DNA from: Candidatus Bipolaricaulota bacterium
GTDB lineage: Bacteria > Bipolaricaulota > Bipolaricaulia > UBA7950 > UBA9294
Direction: 5' to 3'
Assembly: GCA_021129875.1 (NCBI GenBank)
Contig: JAJOKK010000074.1
Location: 1 to 5,278, forward strand
Length of the DNA: 5,278 nt
Position 1 is the first letter of the stretch. Every line of letters starts with the position of its first letter. This document shows, in pieces, positions 1 to 5,278 of the stretch. Under the pieces are notes generated by a model that saw nothing but the letters and a program-made list of their open reading frames with translations, was not told where the DNA came from and ran no database searches. The translations under genes were made by a program, and so were the position numbers.

Positions 1-53
<53 letters not shown>

Positions 54-55
54 AG

Positions 56-61
56 TATAAT
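56..61 (+). promoter_or_regulatory. Possible -10 box for rqcH, back to back with the tRNA promoter
   Basis: A perfect TATAAT lies on the + strand just outside the tRNA 5' end. It would place the start of transcription near 68 and give rqcH a leader of about 38 nt. The matching -35 would fall inside the tRNA gene at about 33-38 (CTACCA), a poor match, and there is no extended -10 TG. The call therefore rests on one hexamer and the lack of any other upstream room for an rqcH promoter. Confidence 0.35.
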
Positions 62-65
62 CGGG

Positions 66-94
66 ATTATAGTGATCCCTGTTTACTCAATCAA
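66..94 (-). promoter_or_regulatory. Sigma-70-type promoter of the tRNA-Thr gene
   Basis: On the minus strand a -35 hexamer TTGATT (89-94) is separated by exactly 17 nt from a perfect -10 TATAAT (66-71). Transcription would begin near 59, about 6 nt before the mature tRNA 5' end at 53, which is a sensible short leader for RNase P to remove. Hexamers and spacing are seen directly; the function is inferred from the bacterial sigma-70 consensus. Confidence 0.75.
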
Positions 95-105
95 CTGGAG
101 GCGGT

Positions 106-1713
106 ATGGACGGATTGTCGATTGCAGCATCGATCAGCGAAACAGAAGAGGCGGTTTGCGGGAGCGTCATCCGGACGATATACCAGCCGGAACCGGGGAC
201 GTTCATCCTACACCTGTTCGCCCGCCGGGAGATACGCCTTCTCCTCTCCCCTCGTACTGCGACCCTCCACCTTACAAAGCTTGATTTCGCCTATCCGCAG
301 ACTCCCTCGCCGTTTACAATGCTCTTACGCAAGCATTTACGAGGGGGGCGGATCGTCACTATCGAACAATCAGGTTGGGATCGGGTCGTCACCCTGACTG
401 TCGCGCGCCGCCTGGGCAAGGAGAAGGAAACGTTTTGCCTGATTGCAGAACTCCTCGGCACGCGAGGCGACCTGGTGCTGTCGAGGGAGGATCGGGTCAT
501 CGCATCCCTGCGGCCGGCATCTCGCGCCGTCCCCGGAGAGGTCTACCAGCCTCTTCCCGCGCAGGAGAAGGCAAATCCCGCGCAGGTCTCCCCCGCGTTT
601 CTCGCTAAGATCATCGCGGAGGAGGAGCCGCTCCGTGCTTTGGTGCGATATGTTGATGGGATCGGAAGGATCACGGCAGAGGCGATCATTGCCCGGGCAG
701 AGGCGCATTCCAGTGGACCGCTCGCTGAGAAGATCGGGGAGAGCCTGTCGTTTCTCGTCGCGCGAACAGCCGACCCGCAGCCCGAGGTCGATCGGTCTAC
801 ACAGCGGGCCTCTTTCTTCCCACTCACCCCTCCGGGTGAAAGGTACTCCGCCTTTGCCGCCGCACTCGATGTGGAGTGGGAAGAAAGACAAGAGGCATCG
901 CAGGACAAAGATGAGCAACAGCCACTGCAAACGGGGATTTTGCGCGCAATCGCCAAGCGGGAGCGGACCGCAGTCAAACTGCGAGAGTGGCTAGCAAAGG
1001 CGGATTCCATGGAGCGGTTGCAGCACCATGCCGACCTGATCATGATCCACCAGCGCGATCTTACCCGCAGGATGCACGAGGCGACCCTTCTCGATCCGGC
1101 GACCGGAGAGGGTGTTGCGATCTCCCTAAACCCGCGACTCTCCCCGATTGAAAACGCGCAAGCACTGTACGAGCGCGCCAAGCGACTGAGACGCGGCCGA
1201 CCGATCGTTGAGGGCCGGTTGCAGCGCATGGAGGCGGAGATCGCCCGGTTGAAGGCCGGGCTGGGCGCCATGGAGAATGAAGATGGTCTTTCCGATCAGA
1301 CCATGACGCTGATCTCTTCGCCTCGGTCCCCAAAAAAAACCGCCCCACAGACAGCGCCCCGCACCTTCTCCATTCACGGATACACCGCACAGGTGGGCAA
1401 GGACGCAGTGCAGAACGACAGACTGTTGCGCAGCGCAAACCCGGAGGACCTCTGGCTGCACGCAAAAGGGTTCCCCGGATCGCATGTCTTTGTCCGTAAT
1501 CGCAAGCGGGCTGAATATCCGGCAGAGGTCATCTACGAGGCAGCCCTCCTCGCCGCCCGCTTCTCCCGGGCAAAAGGGGAGCGGCGGGTCGAGGTGAGTT
1601 ATACCAAGGTCAAGTACGTCCGTAAGCCGAAGGGCGCCCGGCCGGGGTTGGTAATCCTCGGCAAGGAGGATACACTCACCGTGGAGCTTCCTGCAGACAA
1701 GGAGAGGGTATGA
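106..1713 (+). CDS. rqcH: RqcH (Rqc2/NEMF homologue, NFACT family), alanine-tailing factor of ribosome quality control
   Basis: RqcH binds 50S subunits obstructed by peptidyl-tRNA and recruits Ala-tRNA to add a template-free C-terminal alanine tail, marking the stalled chain for proteolysis. The family was formerly annotated FbpA, a fibronectin-binding protein. The 535-aa product shows the family order: NFACT-N starting MDGL at residues 1-4, with the Asp-Arg pair D92-R93 matching the DR motif needed for tRNA-Ala recruitment in Bacillus RqcH; a helix-hairpin-helix (about 175-200, VDGIGRITAEAI); an acidic Gln-rich linker (255-275); charged coiled-coil helices (about 276-325 and 345-386); the ISLNPRLSPIENAQ block (339-352); and NFACT-R (about 420-530) with DLWLHAKGFPGSHV at 448-461. 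It is slightly shorter than Bacillus RqcH (about 570 aa). GGAGG at 97-101 supports the ATG, though the 4-nt spacing is tight. The stop overlaps the next gene by 4 nt. Confidence 0.93.
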   Translation: MDGLSIAASISETEEAVCGSVIRTIYQPEPGTFILHLFARREIRLLLSPRTATLHLTKLDFAYPQTPSPFTMLLRKHLRGGRIVTIEQSGWDRVVTLTVARRLGKEKETFCLIAELLGTRGDLVLSREDRVIASLRPASRAVPGEVYQPLPAQEKANPAQVSPAFLAKIIAEEEPLRALVRYVDGIGRITAEAIIARAEAHSSGPLAEKIGESLSFLVARTADPQPEVDRSTQRASFFPLTPPGERYSAFAAALDVEWEERQEASQDKDEQQPLQTGILRAIAKRERTAVKLREWLAKADSMERLQHHADLIMIHQRDLTRRMHEATLLDPATGEGVAISLNPRLSPIENAQALYERAKRLRRGRPIVEGRLQRMEAEIARLKAGLGAMENEDGLSDQTMTLISSPRSPKKTAPQTAPRTFSIHGYTAQVGKDAVQNDRLLRSANPEDLWLHAKGFPGSHVFVRNRKRAEYPAEVIYEAALLAARFSRAKGERRVEVSYTKVKYVRKPKGARPGLVILGKEDTLTVELPADKERV

Positions 1714-2396
1714 GTTTAGTAGATATAGCGTTGTCGATTGTCGCGCTCTTCCCGGCGATCATCTTCCACGAGGTGGCGCATGGGTATGTCGCCTTCCGCC
1801 TCGGCGACCCCACGGCAAAGGCAAAGGGCCGGCTCACCTTCAACCCGATAGAGCACGTCGACCTGATGGGAACGATCATCGTCCCTCTTCTTTTGGTCGT
1901 CATGCGCTCTCCGTTCCTCTTCGGATGGGCGAAACCGGTTCCGGTCAACCCCCAGTACTTCCTCAACCCGTTCAAAGGGATGCTCTATGTGGCGATCGCC
2001 GGGCCGGCAACGAACATCGCACTGGCCCTAGCAACGACCGTGGTCGGACGGATCGCCATCCGCGCGGTCCCCGACTCCTTCTTCTTCGCGGATCGCTATA
2101 CTCTCCCTGCGAACATTACGCAGGTTATCTTCTTCCTTCTCGGCATGTTCGTGATCTTTAACATCATCCTCGCCTTCTTCAACATGATTCCTGTTCCTCC
2201 GCTCGATGGCTCGCGAGTCCTCGCCTATTTCCTCCCGCCGGCGGGGCGGCGGGCGATGATCACCCTCGAACGGTACGGATTCTTCATCCTCCTTGCGATC
2301 ATCCTTCTTGGGGGGCTCCAACCTCTGTTCGGCCTGATTGACGGAATCCCGCAGGCACTCCTCGGGATCCGCTGGTTGTTCCTCGCCTTCCACTAG
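1710..2396 (+). CDS. Minimal site-2 protease family (M50B) intramembrane zinc metalloprotease
   Basis: This is a polytopic membrane protein of 228 aa. The first hydrophobic helix carries the zinc-binding HEVAH (H20, E21, H24). A later helix carries NMIPVPPLDG (158-167), whose Asp166 is the expected third zinc ligand. FGWAKPVPVN (71-80) and AGPATN (97-102) are signatures of the PDZ-less YwhC-like S2P subgroup. Hydrophobic stretches lie at about 5-26, 52-66, 92-117, 136-160 and 186-226. The length is usual for that subgroup, and all catalytic residues are present. Such enzymes cleave transmembrane segments, often of anti-sigma factors or leftover signal peptides; the substrate here is unknown. 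The ATG overlaps the rqcH stop (ATGA, 1710-1713), and GGAGAGG (1701-1707) is a good ribosome-binding site within rqcH, so translation is probably coupled. It is not RasP/RseP, because no PDZ domain is present. Confidence 0.9.
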   Translation: MSLVDIALSIVALFPAIIFHEVAHGYVAFRLGDPTAKAKGRLTFNPIEHVDLMGTIIVPLLLVVMRSPFLFGWAKPVPVNPQYFLNPFKGMLYVAIAGPATNIALALATTVVGRIAIRAVPDSFFFADRYTLPANITQVIFFLLGMFVIFNIILAFFNMIPVPPLDGSRVLAYFLPPAGRRAMITLERYGFFILLAIILLGGLQPLFGLIDGIPQALLGIRWLFLAFH

Positions 2397-2412
2397 CTGG
2401 ACCGGTTTTGTT

Positions 2413-2428
2413 GCCTTGTCGTAAAGGC
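2413..2428. repeat. Short inverted repeat over the tig promoter -35
   Basis: GCCTT (2413-2417) and AAGGC (2424-2428) can pair around a 6-nt loop, with two possible T-G pairs outside. The left arm overlaps the TTGTCG -35 hexamer. No T-tract follows on the + strand and the other side reads A-rich on the minus strand, so it is not a canonical terminator for either direction. It may be an operator-like site or a chance palindrome. Confidence 0.25.
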
Positions 2429-2458
2429 GGCCGATTCGTATAATTGTGCAAATATAAT
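2416..2458 (+). promoter_or_regulatory. tig-clpP promoter region with two TATAAT boxes
   Basis: TTGTCG (2416-2421) lies 17 nt before a perfect TATAAT (2439-2444), giving a predicted start near 2451 and a leader of about 30 nt. A second perfect TATAAT (2453-2458) lies 14 bp further on but lacks a convincing -35; it would give a leader of about 16 nt that still includes GGAG at 2467-2470. Either or both may drive tig-clpP. No CIRCE-like or CtsR-like operator is seen. Confidence 0.65.
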
Positions 2459-2480
2459 CCCAATATGGAGTGGTCTTGCC

Positions 2481-3719
2481 GTGACAAAGAACGATGCAAA
2501 TTATGAGATAAAAGAGCGGTCGGCCAACGAAGTGACCGTACAGGTGACGGTCGCTGCGCCGGTTGTTAAGAACGGGGTCGAAGCGATCTATCGCCGCTAC
2601 GGACAAGAGATGCAGATCCCTGGTTTCCGCAAAGGACGTGTACCGCGCAGCTTTCTCGACGCGCGCTTCGGGCGCAAGCTGTTCCTCGAAGAAGCGCAAA
2701 ATGAGCTGAAGGAACGACATCTGAAGCAGGCAATTACGTCGCTCGAACTTAATCCGGTGACCACGCCGCAACTCGCCGTCGTCTCCGATGAAGATGAAGG
2801 GGAGTTCGTCTTTACAACTAGTTTCTCGATCCTACCGACGATTGAGCTCCCCGAATACCGTGGGATAGAGCTCGCGGTCGAGCCGGAAAAGGTGATTAGC
2901 GCAGAGGATATACAGAAGGCACTGGACCAGCTCTGTCACCGTTGCGCCACGACCGTCACCAAAGACGAGGCCGTCGTTGCATCAGGAAATATCGTGCACA
3001 TACAGGATGGCGAGGAGAAATGGAAGGCTCATGTCGAGGAAGATTCGGCATCAGCGGTACTGATCGGCAGCAAGATCGGCGATACGGTCGAGGTGAACCT
3101 CCCCGACGAGGGGGTCGAGCATGCATCCCTGACCATCCTCGGAGTGGAGGAACTCGTGCTGCCGGAGATCGACGACGATCTGGCCAAAACCGCCGGCTTG
3201 GACAACCTCGCCGCTCTGAAGGAGAACATCAAGGAGAACCTTGCAGAGAGCGTCGCTCATAACCGCAAACAAAAAATCAGGATTGCGCTTCTCGATCGCC
3301 TCGTCGAACAGGTAGAGATCCCCCTTCCCGAATCTTTCATCGCCGAGATAGTAAAAGAGGAGATGGAGAAGATGAAGCAAGACCTCGCTGAACTCTCCAT
3401 ATCTTTCGAAGATCGTTTGGAAAAGCTTGGGAAGAGCGAAGAGGAACTGCTCGCCGAACAGCACACTGCAGTCACCGCCCGTCTGCAACGTGAACTCCTT
3501 CTGACGCAGATCGCTGAAAAAGAGGGGATAACGGTTGACGACGATGAATTGGAGAAGCTTGCCAGCGATGAAGCAGTGAAGAAACATCAGGACCCGCTGA
3601 GGTTCGTCGCCCAGATAAAGGCTAACGATCGCTGGGAGGAGTACCGCACGACCACAGTGAACACTCGTGTCATCGACATTATGTACAACGAGGCAAGACT
3701 CACCGAGGAAGGGGAATGA
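2481..3719 (+). CDS. tig: Trigger factor, ribosome-associated chaperone, with shortened PPIase domain
   Basis: Trigger factor docks at the ribosome exit tunnel and shields emerging chains in the cytoplasm. The 412-aa product has the N-terminal ribosome-binding domain (about 1-118) with the signature loop GFRKGRVP (48-55), an inserted FKBP-like region (about 162-228), and a long charged helical C-terminal chaperone domain (about 235-410). The middle domain is about 25 residues shorter than in E. coli trigger factor. After ASAVLIG (190-196) the sequence passes straight to SKIGDTVEV, skipping the family segment that holds the GRMIPGFEDG-type helix, so isomerase activity is doubtful. The LPEIDDDLAKTAG block (227-239) that ends the domain in the family is kept. 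The start is GTG, preceded by GGAG (2467-2470) at 10 nt; no in-frame upstream start fits better. It overlaps clpP by 4 nt. Confidence 0.93.
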   Translation: MTKNDANYEIKERSANEVTVQVTVAAPVVKNGVEAIYRRYGQEMQIPGFRKGRVPRSFLDARFGRKLFLEEAQNELKERHLKQAITSLELNPVTTPQLAVVSDEDEGEFVFTTSFSILPTIELPEYRGIELAVEPEKVISAEDIQKALDQLCHRCATTVTKDEAVVASGNIVHIQDGEEKWKAHVEEDSASAVLIGSKIGDTVEVNLPDEGVEHASLTILGVEELVLPEIDDDLAKTAGLDNLAALKENIKENLAESVAHNRKQKIRIALLDRLVEQVEIPLPESFIAEIVKEEMEKMKQDLAELSISFEDRLEKLGKSEEELLAEQHTAVTARLQRELLLTQIAEKEGITVDDDELEKLASDEAVKKHQDPLRFVAQIKANDRWEEYRTTTVNTRVIDIMYNEARLTEEGE

Positions 3720-4303
3720 GCGCACAGATTCCATTTGTGATCGACCATACCGGCCATGCCGAGCGGACCTACGATATCTATTCGCGCCTGTTGGAGGATA
3801 GGATCGTCTTCCTCCGCGATCCGGTCTGTGACGATGTAGCGAACGTCGTCATCGCGCAGATCTTGTTCCTCGCATCGAAGGACCCGTCAAAGGACATCAA
3901 GCTGTACATAAACTCCCCGGGAGGCTCGGTCACTGCCGGGTTTGCGATCTACGACACGATCCGCTATGTTAAGTGCGACGTAGCCACGATCTGCATCGGC
4001 CAGGCGGCGAGCATGGGCGCGGTCCTCCTCGCTGCCGGGACCCAGGGGAAGCGTTCGGCCCTCCCCAACGCCCGCATCCTCATCCATCAAGTCCTCGGCG
4101 GAGTACAAGGGCAGGCCACCGATGTCAAGCTGCAGACCGAAGAACTCCTGCGAGTGCGCGACCGAATCAACTATATCCTCGCCGAACATACTGGGAAAAG
4201 TGAGAAGAAGATCGCCAAGGATACCGATCGTGATTACTACATGTCCGCACAAGAGGCGGTCGACTACGGCCTGATCGATCGGATCATCGCCCCGAACAGC
4301 TGA
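3716..4303 (+). CDS. clpP: ClpP, proteolytic subunit of ATP-dependent Clp protease
   Basis: ClpP forms a double-heptamer serine-protease chamber fed by Clp/Hsp100 ATPases such as ClpX, ClpA or ClpC. The 195-aa product is full length. The family's N-terminal part is intact, with YDIYSRLLEDRIVFL at 19-33, followed by the oxyanion-region INSPGGSVTAG (65-75). The catalytic triad is Ser99 in GQAASMGAVLL, His124 in ARILIHQ and Asp173 in DTDRDYYMS; their spacing matches E. coli Ser97/His122/Asp171. One oddity is HQVLGG where the family usually has HQPLGG (Val126). The ATG overlaps the tig stop (ATGA, 3716-3719), and GAGG at 3705-3708, inside tig, is a suitable ribosome-binding site, so tig and clpP are one translationally coupled unit. 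clpX, often next in line, is absent here. Confidence 0.97.
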   Translation: MSAQIPFVIDHTGHAERTYDIYSRLLEDRIVFLRDPVCDDVANVVIAQILFLASKDPSKDIKLYINSPGGSVTAGFAIYDTIRYVKCDVATICIGQAASMGAVLLAAGTQGKRSALPNARILIHQVLGGVQGQATDVKLQTEELLRVRDRINYILAEHTGKSEKKIAKDTDRDYYMSAQEAVDYGLIDRIIAPNS

Positions 4304-4318
4304 CGCGCTGATCTTCTT

Positions 4319-4339
4319 TTGCGTATGATCGGTGCGCAA
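4319..4339. repeat. Inverted repeat between clpP and the reductase gene
   Basis: TTGCG (4319-4323) pairs with CGCAA (4335-4339). The stem can extend inward by T-G, A-T and T-G pairs to 8 bp with a 5-nt loop. It begins 16 nt after the clpP stop. No T-run follows, so a strong intrinsic terminator is not supported. Its right arm sits at the spot where a -35 would be expected for the downstream TATAAT, so it could instead be an operator for the reductase gene. Confidence 0.35.
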
Positions 4340-4356
4340 TCAGGGTGTTGCTCGCC

Positions 4357-4362
4357 TATAAT
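4357..4362 (+). promoter_or_regulatory. -10 box of the SDR gene, implying a near-leaderless mRNA
   Basis: A perfect TATAAT ends 9 nt before the ATG at 4372. By usual spacing, transcription would begin near 4369, leaving about 3 nt of leader. No good -35 exists at 17 nt upstream (4334-4339, GCGCAA). The box also argues against the upstream in-frame GTG at 4345 as the start, since that codon would lie before the transcript begins. Confidence 0.5.
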
Positions 4363-4371
4363 CGAGAGACT

Positions 4372-5133
4372 ATGACGACAAAAGACCATCTCTCTGTAAA
4401 CCTTCCCGGAGCCGTAATCACAGGTAGCTCACGCGGAATCGGAGCGGCGATCGCCCGCCGTTTGGCCGCTGCTGGTTACGGGGTCGGGATCAATTACCTG
4501 GAGCGGGCCGATCAGGCAGACGCATTGGTCCATGAGATCGAAGGCGCGGGCGGACGCGCGATCGCAATTCAAGGGGACGTCGCCGACTACGGCCAAGTCT
4601 GTACCCTAGTCGAGAGGACGGCCGACCATTTTGGCGGGATTCGCATCGTAATCAACAACGCTGGGTTCTCCCAGCACCGCACAGTCGACGAGATGACGAT
4701 CGAGGATTGGAACCGCGCAATCGCGGTCAACCTCTCCTCCGCCCTGTACACGGTCAAGGCCGCCCTCACTTACCTGAAGGCCGAGCCGTGGGGACGGATC
4801 GTCAGCATCTGTTCCCTGCGGGCGATGACCGGGTCGACCCACGGAGCACACTACGCCGCGGCCAAGGCGGGGCTGATCGGACTGACAAAATCGTTAGCGT
4901 TGGAACTCGCCCCTACAATCACAGCGAACGCCGTCTCTCCCGGTTATACAAAGACGAGCATGACCGCGGCGGCACTCGCCGCGAGCGGGGATGCGATCTA
5001 TGCGAAGATCCCAGCGCACCGTGCCGCCGAGCCGGATGAGATCGCCGCCCTCGTCACCTTCCTCGCCTCCGAGGAGGCAGGATACATCACCGGGGAGACG
5101 ATCAACGCAAACGGCGGGATCTACATGCGGTAG
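4372..5133 (+). CDS. SDR-family NAD(P)-dependent oxidoreductase, FabG-like
   Basis: This is a classical short-chain dehydrogenase/reductase of 253 aa with a Rossmann fold. TGSSRGIG (17-24) binds the dinucleotide; Arg21 within it suggests NADPH. NNAG is at 95-98. The catalytic tetrad is Asn120, Ser148, Tyr161 and Lys165, with the same spacing as E. coli FabG, and NAVSPG (186-191) follows. The closest look is 3-oxoacyl-ACP reductase (fatty-acid elongation), shown by YAAAKAGLIGLTKSLALELA (161-180). No other fatty-acid gene is nearby, and the C-terminal INANGG (244-249) differs from the usual VDGG, so the substrate is left open: FabG, or a sugar or other carbonyl reductase. ATG 4372 is preferred over in-frame GTG 4345 because a TATAAT lies between them and SDR homology begins just after 4372. 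Only GAGAG (4364-4368), 3 nt from the ATG, resembles a ribosome-binding site. Confidence 0.88.
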   Translation: MTTKDHLSVNLPGAVITGSSRGIGAAIARRLAAAGYGVGINYLERADQADALVHEIEGAGGRAIAIQGDVADYGQVCTLVERTADHFGGIRIVINNAGFSQHRTVDEMTIEDWNRAIAVNLSSALYTVKAALTYLKAEPWGRIVSICSLRAMTGSTHGAHYAAAKAGLIGLTKSLALELAPTITANAVSPGYTKTSMTAAALAASGDAIYAKIPAHRAAEPDEIAALVTFLASEEAGYITGETINANGGIYMR

Positions 5134-5138
5134 AAACC

Positions 5139-5162
5139 GATTGAACGATTGAGTTATTGAGT
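5139..5162. repeat. Short tandem repeat, three 8-bp units
   Basis: Starting 5 nt after the reductase stop, three consecutive 8-bp units read GATTGAAC, then GATTGAGT, then TATTGAGT. The AT-rich run differs in composition from the coding sequence around it. The rest of the tail (5163-5278) holds no convincing gene and no intrinsic terminator that I can see. The array is too short to assign a function. Confidence 0.5.
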
Positions 5163-5233
5163 TTATTTGCGGTTCCGCCTGCAAGCTGCGCTTCTTCGCC
5201 TTCCCATACCCACGCCTAAGACCTCCAACAACT

Positions 5234-5262
5234 TTTTCATTCGAGCCGGGGTGTGCTACAAC
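5234..5262 (+). promoter_or_regulatory. Possible promoter for a gene beyond the right edge
   Basis: TTTTCA (5234-5239) lies 17 nt before TACAAC (5257-5262), which is preceded by TG one base upstream (extended -10 form TGCTACAAC). Each hexamer matches the consensus at 4 of 6 places. Transcription would start near 5269. Whatever it drives is outside the window. An ATG at 5265 lies before the predicted start, so it is unlikely to be the initiation codon from this promoter. Confidence 0.35.
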
Positions 5263-5278
5263 GGATGTTCCACTACGC

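Noticed and set aside
370..1271. Long minus-strand reading frames (up to about 240 codons) opposite rqcH
   Set aside because: They lie antisense to a gene with clear domain homology, have low-complexity Arg/Ser-rich translations and no ribosome-binding site; they arise from codon bias.
2397..2440. Intrinsic terminator after the S2P gene
   Set aside because: The GCCTT/AAGGC hairpin has no T-run after it, and T-rich sequence precedes rather than follows it.
2028..2771. 247-codon minus-strand frame across the S2P-tig junction
   Set aside because: It crosses two real genes and their promoter, and its charged Glu/Arg-rich translation matches no family I recognise.
3051..3734. 227-codon minus-strand frame opposite tig
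   Set aside because: Antisense shadow of trigger factor; no start signal and no recognisable domain.
4319..4345. Rho-independent terminator after clpP
   Set aside because: The stem is plausible, but it is followed by TCAGGGTG rather than a T-tract, so it is listed only as an inverted repeat.
4345..4371. Upstream GTG start for the reductase
   Set aside because: The extension covers a perfect TATAAT and adds nine residues with no SDR homology; ATG 4372 is the better start.
5163..5240. 25-codon minus-strand ORF (MKKLLEVLGVGMG...) in the right-hand tail
   Set aside because: It has an ATG and stop but no ribosome-binding site, and its second half is a highly basic run with no recognisable features. 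Too short to support as a gene.

Overview
The window is bacterial chromosome: GC-rich by eye, densely packed, with sigma-70-type promoters (several exact TATAAT hexamers) and Shine-Dalgarno-led genes. All five protein genes lie on the + strand. A tRNA gene running the other way is cut by the left edge. RqcH, tig-clpP and ATGA overlaps occur across many bacterial phyla, so they do not fix the lineage. The proteins look diverged, which would fit a little-sampled anaerobic or candidate phylum (Bipolaricaulota is one guess). No phylum is asserted.

Layout. 1-53 (-): 5' part of tRNA-Thr(CGT), with a strong promoter at 66-94 lying back to back with a possible + strand promoter. 106-1713: rqcH, the alanine-tailing factor of bacterial ribosome-associated quality control. 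1710-2396: a minimal site-2 protease that overlaps rqcH by 4 nt. 2397-2480: a promoter region with two TATAAT hexamers 14 bp apart. 2481-3719: tig (trigger factor) with a shortened prolyl-isomerase domain. 3716-4303: clpP, overlapping tig by 4 nt. 4304-4371: a short spacer with an inverted repeat and a TATAAT box. 4372-5133: a FabG-like short-chain dehydrogenase/reductase that may be read from a nearly leaderless mRNA. 5134-5278: a non-coding tail with three copies of an 8-bp repeat and a possible promoter for a gene beyond the right edge.

Function. Four of the five proteins deal with nascent or membrane protein quality: RqcH tags stalled chains, trigger factor folds chains at the ribosome exit, ClpP is the proteolytic chamber known in Bacillus to destroy Ala-tailed products, and the S2P cleaves within membranes. 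There are two translationally coupled pairs (rqcH-S2P and tig-clpP). clpX does not follow clpP here; the reductase takes its place. I see no mobile element, CRISPR array, toxin-antitoxin pair or defence system, and no clearly new system. The points most worth a second look are the proteostasis grouping, the reduced trigger-factor PPIase domain and the high density of GATC/GCGATCGC words.
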